Notes under the pieces: generated by a model
Database searches by the model: none
What the model was told of the DNA's origin: nothing
What the model saw: the letters and a program-made list of their open reading frames with translations, nothing else
Part shown: piece after piece, positions 30,105 through 37,901 of the stretch
Position numbering within the stretch: position 1 is the first letter of the stretch
Layout: each line of letters opens with the position of its first letter
Position numbers and translations under genes: made by a program
Assembly (NCBI RefSeq): GCF_040605455.1
Contig: NZ_JBEXCV010000021.1
Coordinates: forward strand, 1 to 64,000
From: Embleya sp040605455
GTDB lineage: Bacteria > Actinomycetota > Actinomycetes > Streptomycetales > Streptomycetaceae
Length of the DNA: 64,000 nucleotides
Direction of reading: 5' to 3'

Positions 30105-30524
30105 ATGCTGATCCCCCGCAGGGTCAAGCACCGCAAGCAGCACCACCCCAAGCGTGGTGGCCGCGCCAAGGGCGGTACGGAACTGGCGTTCGGCGAGTAC
30201 GGCATCCAGGCCCTGGGCCAGGCGTACGTGACCAACCGTCAGATCGAGTCCGCTCGTATTGCCATCACCCGGCACATTCGCCGTGGTGGCAAGGTGTGGA
30301 TCAACATCTACCCCGACCGTCCGCTGACCAAGAAGCCTGCCGAGACCCGCATGGGTTCCGGTAAGGGCTCGCCCGAGTGGTGGGTCGCGAACGTCAAGCC
30401 CGGTCGGGTGATGTTCGAACTGTCGTACCCGAACGAGAAGGTGGCTCGTGAGGCGCTTACCCGCGCCGTGCACAAGCTGCCGATGAAGTGCCGGATCGTC
30501 CGGCGCGAGGCTGGTGAGGCGTGA
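30105..30524 (+). CDS. rplP: 50S ribosomal protein L16
   Basis: A 139-residue L16 starting at ATG 30105 (MLIPRRVKHRKQHHPKRGG) with GGAGG upstream. It sits near the A-site tRNA elbow and helps organise the peptidyl transferase centre. GTELAFGEYGIQALGQAYVTNRQIESARIA and RMGSGKGSPEWWVANVKPG are the family signatures. The frame is open into rpsC but the ribosome site sets the start. It overlaps rpmC by one base (TGATG). Confidence 0.96.
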   Translation: MLIPRRVKHRKQHHPKRGGRAKGGTELAFGEYGIQALGQAYVTNRQIESARIAITRHIRRGGKVWINIYPDRPLTKKPAETRMGSGKGSPEWWVANVKPGRVMFELSYPNEKVAREALTRAVHKLPMKCRIVRREAGEA

Positions 30525-30757
30525 TGGCGGCCGTTACCAAGGCGTCCGAGCTCCGCGAACTCGGTGACGAGGAAATCGTCGCCAAGCTCCGCGAAGCCAA
30601 GGAGGAGCTGTTCAACCTCCGTTTCCAGGCGGCGACCGGGCAGCTCGAAAACCACGGGCGGCTCAAGGCTGTCCGTAAGGACATCGCCCGGATCTACACG
30701 CTGATGCGCGAGCGCGAGCTGGGCATCGACGTGCAGGAGACCGGAGGCGCGGCGTGA
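30524..30757 (+). CDS. rpmC: 50S ribosomal protein L29
   Basis: A 77-residue L29 forming two antiparallel helices beside the tunnel exit. MAAVTKASELRELGDEEIVAKLREAKEELFNLRFQ continues with TGQLENHGRLKAVRKDIARIYTLMRERE in the usual pattern. ATG 30524 is preferred because GGTGAGG lies 4 nt upstream; GTG 30521 would add one residue. It overlaps the rplP stop and rpsQ start. Confidence 0.94.
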   Translation: MAAVTKASELRELGDEEIVAKLREAKEELFNLRFQAATGQLENHGRLKAVRKDIARIYTLMRERELGIDVQETGGAA

Positions 30758-31035
30758 GCGAGAAGACTGAGATGACTGAAGCAACCCGGGGTTTCCGCAA
30801 GACCCGTGAGGGCCTCGTCGTCAGCGACAAGATGGACAAGACCGTCGTCGTCGCCGTCGAGGACCGCGTGAAGCACCCGATGTACGGCAAGGTCATCCGC
30901 CGCACGAACAAGCTGAAGGCTCACGACGAGCAGAACGCCTGTGGCGTCGGTGACCGTGTCGTCCTCATGGAGACTCGGCCGCTGTCCGCCAGCAAGCGTT
31001 GGCGCATCGTCGAGATCCTCGAAAAGGCCAAGTAG
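30754..31035 (+). CDS. rpsQ: 30S ribosomal protein S17
   Basis: A 93-residue S17, GTG start overlapping the rpmC stop (GTGA). The OB-fold core GLVVSDKMDKTVVVAVEDRVKHPMYGKVI binds 16S rRNA early in assembly; RVVLMETRPLSASKRWRIVEIL is the C-terminal signature. About ten extra N-terminal residues precede the core. rplN follows after 62 nt. Confidence 0.96.
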   Translation: MSEKTEMTEATRGFRKTREGLVVSDKMDKTVVVAVEDRVKHPMYGKVIRRTNKLKAHDEQNACGVGDRVVLMETRPLSASKRWRIVEILEKAK

Positions 31036-31097
31036 CGAGCGCCGGTCGCCCCACCAACCGTGGGTCGTGACCGCGACGTGACGATCAGGAGTTAGAC

Positions 31098-31466
31098 GTG
31101 ATCCAGCAGGAGTCGCGACTGCGAGTCGCCGACAACACGGGTGCGAAGGAGATTCTCTGCATCCGTGTGCTCGGTGGCTCCGGCCGGCGCTACGCGGGCA
31201 TCGGGGACGTCATCGTTGCCACCGTCAAGGACGCGATCCCCGGTGGCAACGTGAAGAAGGGTGACGTCATCAAGGCGGTCATCGTGCGGACCGTGAAGGA
31301 GCGCCGGCGTGTCGACGGCTCCTACATCCGCTTCGACGAGAACGCCGCCGTTGTCCTGAAGAACGATGGCGAACCCCGAGGCACCCGTATTTTCGGCCCG
31401 GTCGGCCGTGAGCTTCGTGAGAAGAAGTTCATGAAGATCATCTCGCTCGCGCCGGAGGTGCTCTAA
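31098..31466 (+). CDS. rplN: 50S ribosomal protein L14
   Basis: A 122-residue L14 with GTG start after CAGGAG. MIQQESRLRVADNTGAKEILCIRVLGGSGRRYAGIGD is split between rRNA contact and intersubunit face; GTRIFGPVGRELREKKFMKIISLAPEVL is the conserved end. It contributes to bridge B8 with the small subunit and contacts L19. Length is exact for the family. rplX follows after 3 nt. Confidence 0.97.
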   Translation: MIQQESRLRVADNTGAKEILCIRVLGGSGRRYAGIGDVIVATVKDAIPGGNVKKGDVIKAVIVRTVKERRRVDGSYIRFDENAAVVLKNDGEPRGTRIFGPVGRELREKKFMKIISLAPEVL

Positions 31467-31469
31467 CCA

Positions 31470-31805
31470 ATGGCGAAGGCGATGAAGATCAAGAAGGGTG
31501 ACCTGGTACAGGTCATCACGGGCAAGGACAAGGGCAAGCAGGGCAAGGTCATCGCGGCCTTCCCGCCGAAGGAGCGCGTCCTGGTCGAGGGCGTCAACCG
31601 GATCAAGAAGCACACCAAGGTCGGTCAGTCCGCCAAGGGTGCCAAGACCGGTGGCATCATCACCCAGGAAGCCTCCATCCACGTCAGCAACGTGATGCTG
31701 GTGGTGGAGAAGGACGGTAAGAAGGTCCCGACGCGGACCGGCTTCCGGTTCGATGACGAGGGCAACAAGATCCGGTACGCCAAGCGGACCGGTGAGGACA
31801 TCTGA
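31470..31805 (+). CDS. rplX: 50S ribosomal protein L24
   Basis: A 111-residue L24 with a KOW motif (KKGDLVQVITGKDKGKQGKV) near the N-terminus; it is an assembly initiator near the tunnel exit. ATG 31470 has GGAGG 11 nt upstream; ATG 31482 (MKIKKGD) matches some homologues but has poor spacing. The C-terminus ends GTGFRFDD-like RTGFRFDDEGNKIRYAKRTGEDI. It overlaps rplE by one base. Confidence 0.93.
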   Translation: MAKAMKIKKGDLVQVITGKDKGKQGKVIAAFPPKERVLVEGVNRIKKHTKVGQSAKGAKTGGIITQEASIHVSNVMLVVEKDGKKVPTRTGFRFDDEGNKIRYAKRTGEDI

Positions 31806-32374
31806 TGACGGTCACCACTGAGGCGCGCGAACTGCCGCGTCTGAAGCAGCGTTACCGCGAGGAGATCCTCGGCAAGCTGCGTGAAGAGTTCTCGTTCGAG
31901 AACGTCATGCAGGTTCCGGGTGTCACCAAGATCGTGGTCAACATGGGTGTGGGCGACGCCGCCCGCGACTCGAAGCTGATCGACGGCGCGATCAAGGACC
32001 TGATGGCCATCACCGGCCAGAAGCCCCAGGTCACGAAGGCCCGCAAGTCCATCGCGCAGTTCAAGCTGCGTGAAGGTCAGCCGATCGGCGCGCACGTTAC
32101 ACTGCGCGGCGACCGGATGTGGGAGTTCCTCGACCGTCTGCTGTCGATCGCTCTGCCGCGTATCCGCGACTTCCGCGGCCTCTCGCCGAAGCAGTTCGAC
32201 GGCCGCGGCAACTACACCTTCGGTCTCACGGAGCAGTCGATGTTCCACGAGATCGACCAGGACAAGATCGACCGCGTTCGCGGCATGGACATCACTGTGG
32301 TGACCAGCGCCAAGAACGACGACGAGGGCCGCGCTCTGCTGCGTCTCCTCGGCTTCCCGTTCAAGGAAGCGTGA
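31805..32374 (+). CDS. rplE: 50S ribosomal protein L5
   Basis: A 189-residue L5 that binds 5S rRNA and contacts P-site tRNA and S13. The signature VVNMGVGDAARDSKLIDGA is near residue 45, AHVTLRGDRMWEFLDRLLSIALPRIRDFRGL in the middle, and GMDITVVTSAKNDDEGRALLRLLGFPF at the end. ATG overlaps the rplX stop (TGATG). rpsN follows after 44 nt. Confidence 0.97.
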   Translation: MTVTTEARELPRLKQRYREEILGKLREEFSFENVMQVPGVTKIVVNMGVGDAARDSKLIDGAIKDLMAITGQKPQVTKARKSIAQFKLREGQPIGAHVTLRGDRMWEFLDRLLSIALPRIRDFRGLSPKQFDGRGNYTFGLTEQSMFHEIDQDKIDRVRGMDITVVTSAKNDDEGRALLRLLGFPFKEA

Positions 32375-32418
32375 GCAGTCGGCTCGCCGACTGAGGAACG
32401 CAACAAGGAGACTGAGAC

Positions 32419-32604
32419 GTGGCGAAGAAGGCCCTGATCGCAAAGGCCGCCCGCAAGCCGAAGTTCGAGGTTCGTGGCTACACGCGCTGCCAGCGCTGTG
32501 GCCGCCCTCACTCGGTGTACCGCAAGTTCGGCCTGTGCCGCGTGTGCCTGCGCATGATGGCGCACGCCGGTGAGCTGCCGGGCGTCACCAAGAGCAGCTG
32601 GTAG
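32419..32604 (+). CDS. rpsN: 30S ribosomal protein S14, zinc-binding type Z
   Basis: A 61-residue short S14 with GTG start after AAGGAGACTGAGAC. Two Cys pairs, CQRC (about 24-27) and CRVC (about 40-43), bind zinc. This is the C+ housekeeping form; the longer zinc-free S14 induced under zinc limitation in Streptomyces is not in this window. It is in the usual spc position between rplE and rpsH, but the following 187-nt gap is long for this operon. Confidence 0.96.
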   Translation: MAKKALIAKAARKPKFEVRGYTRCQRCGRPHSVYRKFGLCRVCLRMMAHAGELPGVTKSSW

Positions 32605-32709
32605 TTCGCGGCGGCCGTTTCGGCGGCCGGCGCGACCCGGCACATCGCCCGTCCCGCGGGGACGAGCGAGAACAGTAACGACGTCGTAGGTCCCGCACCG
32701 CAGTCGTCG

Positions 32710-32746
32710 CCTCGCCGCTCTCCCTGGGGAGGGTGGCGGGGCGAGG
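32710..32746 (+). promoter_or_regulatory. Hairpin in the rpsN-rpsH gap
   Basis: CCTCGCC (32710-32716) pairs with GGCGAGG (32740-32746), with an inner CTCCC/GGGAG stem. It lies in the 187-nt gap between rpsN and rpsH, by far the longest in the spc part. It could be a terminator, processing site or protein-binding leader; in E. coli S8 represses the spc operon at the rplE start, so an S8 role here is only a possibility. Confidence 0.5.
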
Positions 32747-32791
32747 GATCGCACGCCGGGAAACCACGGCGAGAAAGGCCTTGAGGCCGTC

Positions 32792-33190
32792 ATGACCATG
32801 ACCGACCCCATCGCAGACATGCTGACCCGTCTGCGGAACGCCAACTCGGCATATCACGACGACGTCGTGATGCCGTTCAGCAAGATCAAGTCGCACATCG
32901 CGGAGATCCTCCAGCAGGAGGGTTACATCCAGGGCTGGCGCGTCGAGGACGCGGAGGTGGGCAAGAAGCTCACCGTCGTCCTCAAGTACGGCCCGAACCG
33001 CGAGCGCTCGATCGCCGGCGTCCGCCGTGTGTCGAAGCCCGGTCTGCGGGTGTACGCAAAGTCCACGAACCTGCCGAAGGTGCTCGGTGGCCTCGGCGTC
33101 GCGATTATCTCGACGTCGACCGGTCTCCTCACCGACAAGCAGGCAGCCAAGAAGGGCGTGGGCGGGGAAGTCCTCGCCTTCGTCTGGTAA
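32792..33190 (+). CDS. rpsH: 30S ribosomal protein S8
   Basis: A 132-residue S8, starting MTMTDPIADMLTRLRNAN. It is a primary 16S rRNA-binding protein of the platform. LKYGPNRERSIAGVRRVSKPGLRVYAKSTNLP and the C-terminal signature GVAIISTSTGLLTDKQAAKKGVGGEVLAFVW are present. Length is normal. rplF follows after 18 nt. Confidence 0.97.
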   Translation: MTMTDPIADMLTRLRNANSAYHDDVVMPFSKIKSHIAEILQQEGYIQGWRVEDAEVGKKLTVVLKYGPNRERSIAGVRRVSKPGLRVYAKSTNLPKVLGGLGVAIISTSTGLLTDKQAAKKGVGGEVLAFVW

Positions 33191-33208
33191 GGGAAGGGAA
33201 GGAGAGCA

Positions 33209-33748
33209 ATGTCGCGCATCGGACGTCTCCCCATCCCGGTTCCCACCGGTGTGGACGTCACCATCAATGGCCGCGAGGTTGTCGTGAAGGGCCCCAAGGG
33301 TTCCCTGTCGCACACCATCGCCGCCCCGATCGAGATCGCAAAGTCGGATGACGGCACCCTCGCGGTGACCCGTCCCGACGACGAGCGTCGCTCGAAGGCC
33401 CTGCACGGGCTGTCCCGGACGCTGGTGGCGAACATGATCACTGGTGTGACCCAGGGATACATCAAGAAGCTCGAGATCAGCGGTGTCGGTTACCGAGTCC
33501 AGGCGAAGGGCTCCTCGCTGGAGTTCGCGCTCGGATTCAGCCACCCCGTCGTCGTCGAGGCCCCGGAGGGCATCACCTTCGTGGTCGAGGCCCCGACCCG
33601 TTTCTCGGTCGAAGGCATCGACAAGCAGAAGGTCGGTGAAATCGCCGCGAACATCCGCAAGCTGCGGAAGCCCGACCCGTACAAGGCCAAGGGCGTCAAG
33701 TACGCCGGCGAGGTCATCCGCCGCAAGGTCGGAAAGGCTGGTAAGTAG
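33209..33748 (+). CDS. rplF: 50S ribosomal protein L6
   Basis: A 179-residue L6 starting at ATG after GGGAAGGAGAGCA. MSRIGRLPIPVPTGVDVTI begins the first of two similar domains; the second has the rRNA-binding signature RKPDPYKAKGVKYAGEVIRRKVGKAG. It lies near the sarcin-ricin loop and factor-binding site. Two bases separate it from rplR. Confidence 0.97.
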   Translation: MSRIGRLPIPVPTGVDVTINGREVVVKGPKGSLSHTIAAPIEIAKSDDGTLAVTRPDDERRSKALHGLSRTLVANMITGVTQGYIKKLEISGVGYRVQAKGSSLEFALGFSHPVVVEAPEGITFVVEAPTRFSVEGIDKQKVGEIAANIRKLRKPDPYKAKGVKYAGEVIRRKVGKAGK

Positions 33749-33750
33749 GC

Positions 33751-34134
33751 ATGGCTGTCGGCGTGAAGACCGGCAAGGGCGTTGCGAAGAAGTCTGTCGC
33801 ACGCAAGCGCCGGCACATTCGGGTGCGGAAGAAGGTTTCCGGCACCCCGCTGCGGCCCCGTCTCGTCGTGAGCCGCTCCACCCGTCACATGGTGGCGCAG
33901 GTTATCGACGACATCGCCGGCCACACTCTCGCTTCGGCCTCCACGATGGACCCGTCCATCCGTGGTGGTGAGGGCGACAAGACCGCTCAGGCTCGCAAGG
34001 TCGGCGAATTGGTCGCCGAGCGCGCGAAGGCTGCCGGTGTAGAGGCTGTCGTGTTCGACCGCGGTGGTAACAAGTACCACGGTCGTATCGCCGCCCTCGC
34101 GGATGCCGCACGCGGAAACGGGCTCACCTTCTGA
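33751..34134 (+). CDS. rplR: 50S ribosomal protein L18
   Basis: A 127-residue L18 that binds 5S rRNA in the central protuberance with L5. The basic N-terminus is followed by RHIRVRKKVSGTPLRPRLVVSRSTRHM, then AQVIDDIAGHTLASASTMD and FDRGGNKYHGRIAALADAARGNGLTF. Length is typical. It lies between rplF and rpsE. Confidence 0.97.
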   Translation: MAVGVKTGKGVAKKSVARKRRHIRVRKKVSGTPLRPRLVVSRSTRHMVAQVIDDIAGHTLASASTMDPSIRGGEGDKTAQARKVGELVAERAKAAGVEAVVFDRGGNKYHGRIAALADAARGNGLTF

Positions 34135-34180
34135 GCCCGCTGCTCCGGACAAGCTTCGAACGACAGATGAGGACATTCTG

Positions 34181-34786
34181 ATGGCTGGACCCCAGCGCCG
34201 CGGTGGCGGCGCCGGCGGCGGCGAGCGGCGGGACCGGCGGGATCGACGTGATGGTGGCGCAGCCGCCGAGAAGACCGCTTACGTCGAGCGCGTCGTCGCG
34301 ATCAATCGCGTCGCCAAGGTCGTGAAGGGTGGTCGTCGCTTCAGCTTCACCGCGCTGGTCGTGGTTGGCGATGGCGATGGCACCGTAGGTGTCGGTTACG
34401 GCAAGGCCAAGGAGGTGCCGGCCGCGATCGCCAAGGGTGTTGAAGAGGCCAAGAAGCACTTCTTCAAGGTCCCCCGTATCCAGGGCACCATTCCGCACCC
34501 GATCCAGGGTGAGAAGGCTGCCGGCGTCGTGCTCCTGAAGCCGGCATCGCCGGGTACCGGTGTTATTGCCGGTGGCCCCGTGCGCGCCGTGCTCGAGTGC
34601 GCCGGCATCCACGACGTGCTGAGCAAGTCGCTCGGTTCGTCGAACCCGATCAACATCGTGCACGCGACCGTCGCGGCGCTCCAGGGGCTCGTTCGCCCCG
34701 AGGAGATCGCGGCCCGTCGTGGCCTGCCTCTGGAGGACGTGGCCCCGGCCGCGCTTCTGCGGGCCCGCGCGGGGGTTGGTGCGTAA
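34181..34786 (+). CDS. rpsE: 30S ribosomal protein S5
   Basis: A 201-residue S5 starting at ATG 34181 (MAGPQRRGGGAGGG) after GAGGA. It has a Gly/Arg-rich N-terminus, the dsRNA-binding part YVERVVAINRVAKVVKGGRRFSFTALVVVGDG and the S5 C-terminal domain with PASPGTGVIAGGPVRAVLE. S5 influences fidelity and mRNA entry; the loop where spectinomycin-resistance changes occur (RVAKVVKGGRR) appears normal. Its stop overlaps rpmD. Confidence 0.96.
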   Translation: MAGPQRRGGGAGGGERRDRRDRRDGGAAAEKTAYVERVVAINRVAKVVKGGRRFSFTALVVVGDGDGTVGVGYGKAKEVPAAIAKGVEEAKKHFFKVPRIQGTIPHPIQGEKAAGVVLLKPASPGTGVIAGGPVRAVLECAGIHDVLSKSLGSSNPINIVHATVAALQGLVRPEEIAARRGLPLEDVAPAALLRARAGVGA

Positions 34787-34968
34787 TGGCACGTCTCAAG
34801 GTGACGCAGACCCGATCCAAGATCGGTGGCAGGCAGAACCAGCGGGACACTCTCCGTTCGCTCGGTCTCAAGCGCGTCCACGACGTGGTCGTCAAGGAAG
34901 ACCGCCCGGAGATCCGCGGCATGATCGCGACGGTGTCGCACCTCGTCACCGTCGAGGAGGTCGACTGA
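34786..34968 (+). CDS. rpmD: 50S ribosomal protein L30
   Basis: A 60-residue L30 starting at ATG 34786, overlapping the rpsE stop (TAATG). The family pattern KVTQTRSKIGGRQNQRDTLR followed by SLGLKRVHDVVVKED and the end GMIATVSHLVTVEEVD are visible. L30 binds 23S rRNA; it is absent in some bacteria but present in actinobacteria. rplO begins one base after the stop. Confidence 0.96.
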   Translation: MARLKVTQTRSKIGGRQNQRDTLRSLGLKRVHDVVVKEDRPEIRGMIATVSHLVTVEEVD

Positions 34969-34969
34969 C

Positions 34970-35428
34970 ATGGGTGCTGACAACCCGCTGAAGGTGCACC
35001 ACCTGCGGCCCGCCCCGGGCGCCAAGACCGCCAAGACCCGCGTGGGTCGTGGCGAGGGCTCCAAGGGCAAGACCGCCGGTCGTGGCACCAAGGGCACCAA
35101 GGCTCGTTACCAGGTGCCGGCCCGCTTCGAGGGTGGGCAGATGCCGCTGCACATGCGGCTGCCCAAGCTCAAGGGCTTCAAGAACCCGTTCCGGGTCGAG
35201 TTCCAGGTCGTGAACCTGGACAAGATCGAGTCCCTGTACCCGAACGGTGGCGAGGTCACCGTCGAGGGTCTGATCGAGAAGGGCGCGGTTCGCAAGAACC
35301 TGCCCGTCAAGATCCTGGGCACCGGCGAGATCTCGGTTGCCGTCCAGGTGAAGGTGCACGCCTTCTCCGGTTCGGCGAAGACGAAGATCGCCGCCGCGGG
35401 CGGTTCGGCCGACGAACTGTCGGTCTGA
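34970..35428 (+). CDS. rplO: 50S ribosomal protein L15
   Basis: A 152-residue L15, a late-assembling protein. LKVHHLRPAPGAKTAKTRVGRGEGSKGKTAGRGTKG is the Gly-rich rRNA-binding N-terminus in usual form, and VKVHAFSGSAKTKIAAAGG the C-terminal signature. It ends the S10/spc operon; two terminators lie downstream before secY. Confidence 0.97.
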   Translation: MGADNPLKVHHLRPAPGAKTAKTRVGRGEGSKGKTAGRGTKGTKARYQVPARFEGGQMPLHMRLPKLKGFKNPFRVEFQVVNLDKIESLYPNGGEVTVEGLIEKGAVRKNLPVKILGTGEISVAVQVKVHAFSGSAKTKIAAAGGSADELSV

Positions 35429-35459
35429 CCCGTAGGCGTGGACAAGGTTTGACCGTCAT

Positions 35460-35490
35460 GGCCCGTTCGGATCGGTACCGAACGGGCCTT
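35460..35490 (+). terminator. First terminator after rplO
   Basis: GGCCCGTTCGG (35460-35470) pairs perfectly with CCGAACGGGCC (35478-35488) around a 7-nt loop, followed by TT. Confidence 0.88.
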
Positions 35491-35512
35491 GACGTCGTTG
35501 GAGGCTATAGCG

Positions 35513-35548
35513 CAGGGGCGTCACGCCGGTAAGGTGGTGACGCCCCTG
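35513..35548 (+). terminator. Second, tandem terminator after rplO
   Basis: CAGGGGCGTCAC (35513-35524) pairs with GTGACGCCCCTG (35537-35548) around a 12-nt loop. With the first hairpin it makes a double terminator, so secY-adk must be largely promoted from 35549-35780. I could not pick a convincing promoter there. Confidence 0.82.
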
Positions 35549-35780
35549 TGGTTTGCTGTGTCGTGGGGGCAGGTTGGTTGCTCCACTCCCACACATGACT
35601 TGCTCTGTTTTTACCGTGTGTTGCGTCATGTCGCAGGAACGTCGGACCGGGGCGATACTTCCGGGCCGTCGGCGCTGTTATTGTCCGTGAGGTTCCCTGT
35701 GTGGGACCTGACCAGTGGTCCTATCCGGACCGACGACTCGATCGACTCGCCCCTAAGACGGGCGGGGCGCAGGAGGCAGT

Positions 35781-37103
35781 GTGCTCACCGCGTTCGCCAG
35801 GGCGTTCCGCACGCCCGACCTGCGCAAGAAGCTGCTGTTCACGTTGGCGATCATCGTCCTCTTCCGGATCGGGTCGCATATCCCGGTACCGGGCGTCTCG
35901 TTCGAGATGGTGCGCTCTTGCGTGGAGGACTCCAACCGGAACAGCCTGTTCGGCCTCGTGAACATGTTCAGCGGCGGCGCGCTGCTGCAACTCACGATCT
36001 TCGCGCTGGGGATCATGCCGTACATCACGGCGAGCATCATCCTGCAGCTGCTGACCGTGGTGATCCCGCGGCTGGAAGCCCTCAAGAAGGAGGGCCAGTC
36101 CGGCACCGCGAAGATCACCCAGTACACCCGGTACCTGACCATCGCGCTGTCGATCCTGCAGTCGACCGCACTGATCGCCACCGCCCGCAGCGGCGCGCTG
36201 TTCTCCAGCGCCCGCAGCGCGACCTGCGACCCGCAGGGCATCGTCCCGGACGACTCGCTCTTCCGGGTGATCGTCATGGTCGCCGTGATGACCGCCGGCA
36301 CCTCGACGATCATGTGGCTCGGTGAGCTGATCACCGACCGCGGCATCGGCAACGGCATGTCGATCCTGATGTTCGTCTCGGTCGCCGCCGGCTTCCCGGC
36401 CGCGCTGTGGACCATCAAGGAGCAGGGCACCATCGGCGGCGGCTGGGTGCCGTTCTTCACCGTCATCGCCATCGGCCTCGTGATGGTCGGCCTGGTGGTC
36501 TTCGTGGAACAGGCGCAGCGCCGGATCCCGGTGCAGTACGCCAAGCGCATGATCGGGCGTCGCGCCTACGGCGGGACCTCGACCTACATCCCGCTCAAGG
36601 TGAACCAGGCGGGCATCATCCCCGTCATCTTCGCCTCGTCGCTGCTGTACATCCCGGCCCTCATCGCTCAGTTCAGCGGTGGGAAATCGGACTGGGCGGT
36701 GTGGATCGAACGCCACTTCGTCAAGGGCGACCATCCGCTGTACATGATCACGTACTTCCTGCTGATCGTCTTCTTCGCGTTCTTCTACGTGGCCATCACG
36801 TTCAACCCCGAAGAAGTAGCCGACAACATGAAGAAGTATGGTGGCTTCATTCCGGGGATCCGCGCCGGCAGACCGACCGCGGAATACCTGAACTACATCC
36901 TCACCAGGATCACGTGGCCCGGATCGTTGTACCTGGGCATGATCGCGCTGGTACCCAGCATCGCGCTCGTGCTCTTCAACGCCAACCAGAACTTCCCGTT
37001 CGGCGGCACGAGCATCCTGATCATCGTGGGAGTGGGTCTGGAAACCGTGAAGCAGATCGAGAGTCAGCTCCAGCAGCGCAACTACGAAGGCTTCCTCCGC
37101 TAA
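35781..37103 (+). CDS. secY: Preprotein translocase subunit SecY
   Basis: A 440-residue channel protein with ten predicted membrane spans, starting with GTG. The N-terminal FRTPDLRKKLLFTLAIIVLFRIGSHIPVPGVS and the plug region are followed by the signature GIMPYITASIILQLLTVVIPRLEAL. The cytosolic loops RRIPVQYAKRMIGRRAYGGTSTYIPLKVNQAGIIPVIFA contact SecA and the ribosome. It partners SecE at 6399. adk begins directly after the stop with no gap, so they are cotranscribed. Confidence 0.98.
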   Translation: MLTAFARAFRTPDLRKKLLFTLAIIVLFRIGSHIPVPGVSFEMVRSCVEDSNRNSLFGLVNMFSGGALLQLTIFALGIMPYITASIILQLLTVVIPRLEALKKEGQSGTAKITQYTRYLTIALSILQSTALIATARSGALFSSARSATCDPQGIVPDDSLFRVIVMVAVMTAGTSTIMWLGELITDRGIGNGMSILMFVSVAAGFPAALWTIKEQGTIGGGWVPFFTVIAIGLVMVGLVVFVEQAQRRIPVQYAKRMIGRRAYGGTSTYIPLKVNQAGIIPVIFASSLLYIPALIAQFSGGKSDWAVWIERHFVKGDHPLYMITYFLLIVFFAFFYVAITFNPEEVADNMKKYGGFIPGIRAGRPTAEYLNYILTRITWPGSLYLGMIALVPSIALVLFNANQNFPFGGTSILIIVGVGLETVKQIESQLQQRNYEGFLR

Positions 37104-37757
37104 ATGCGTATCGTTCTCGTGGGGCCTCCCGGCGCGGGTAAGGGAACCCAGGCCCAGTACATCGCCGCCAACCTGTCGATTCCCGCCGTCTCGACCGGTG
37201 ACATCTTCCGCGCCAACGTGAGTCAGGGCACCCCGCTCGGCCGCGAGGCGAAGACCTACATGGACGCGGGCAACCTCGTACCCGACGAGGTGACCATAGG
37301 CATGGTCCGGGAGCGCCTCGCGCAGCCGGACGTCGCCGCCGGTTTCCTCCTCGACGGGTTCCCGCGCAACACCGCTCAGGCCAAGGTGCTCGACGAGATC
37401 CTCGCCGAGAACGACACCGAGCTCGACGTGGTGCTCGAGCTCAAGGTCGACGACTCGGAGATCATCCAGCGCATCTCCGGCCGCCGGCAGTGCCGGGCCA
37501 ATGGGCACGTCTGCCACATCCTGACCGACCCGCCGAAGGTGCCGGGCGTCTGTGACGAGTGCGGCAGCGAGTTGTACCAGCGCGACGACGACCGCGAGGA
37601 GACCGTCCGGCACCGCCTGGACGTGTACAAGGAGCAGACCGAACCCCTGGTCGGCTATTACTCCGAGCGCAACCTCCTGCTGCCCATCCAGGCGACGGGT
37701 CCGGTCAAGGAGGTCACCGTGCGCGCGATGACCGCGCTTCGGGAGTTCGGCGCCTGA
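37104..37757 (+). CDS. adk: Adenylate kinase
   Basis: A 217-residue long-form kinase converting ATP and AMP to two ADP. P-loop GPPGAGKGTQ at 7-16; AMP-binding SIPAVSTGDIFRANVSQGTPLG; DGFPRNTAQA; LID domain 120-160 with Cys residues in RQCRANGHVCH and CDECGSELYQRDDD, so the lid may hold a zinc or a partial metal site. The R residues of the catalytic centre (RHRLDVYKEQTEPL) are present. It is translationally adjacent to secY (TAA immediately followed by ATG). Confidence 0.97.
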   Translation: MRIVLVGPPGAGKGTQAQYIAANLSIPAVSTGDIFRANVSQGTPLGREAKTYMDAGNLVPDEVTIGMVRERLAQPDVAAGFLLDGFPRNTAQAKVLDEILAENDTELDVVLELKVDDSEIIQRISGRRQCRANGHVCHILTDPPKVPGVCDECGSELYQRDDDREETVRHRLDVYKEQTEPLVGYYSERNLLLPIQATGPVKEVTVRAMTALREFGA

Positions 37758-37786
37758 TCGGGCGTCGGCCGCGACAGACATCACAC

Positions 37787-37819
37787 ATGGGCGATCCGGG
37801 GAAACCCCGGATCGCCCAT
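37787..37819 (+). terminator. Terminator after adk
   Basis: ATGGGCGATCCGGGG (37787-37801) pairs over 15 bp with CCCCGGATCGCCCAT (37805-37819) around AAA; CGTGCTTTTC follows. It separates secY-adk from map. Confidence 0.92.
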
Positions 37820-37901
37820 CGTGCTTTTCAGCCGAGACCATTCGGCGGGGACAAGGCTTCGGCCGAGCCGAGGTTTCGGCGAAACACAGACGAGGACGGC
37901 C

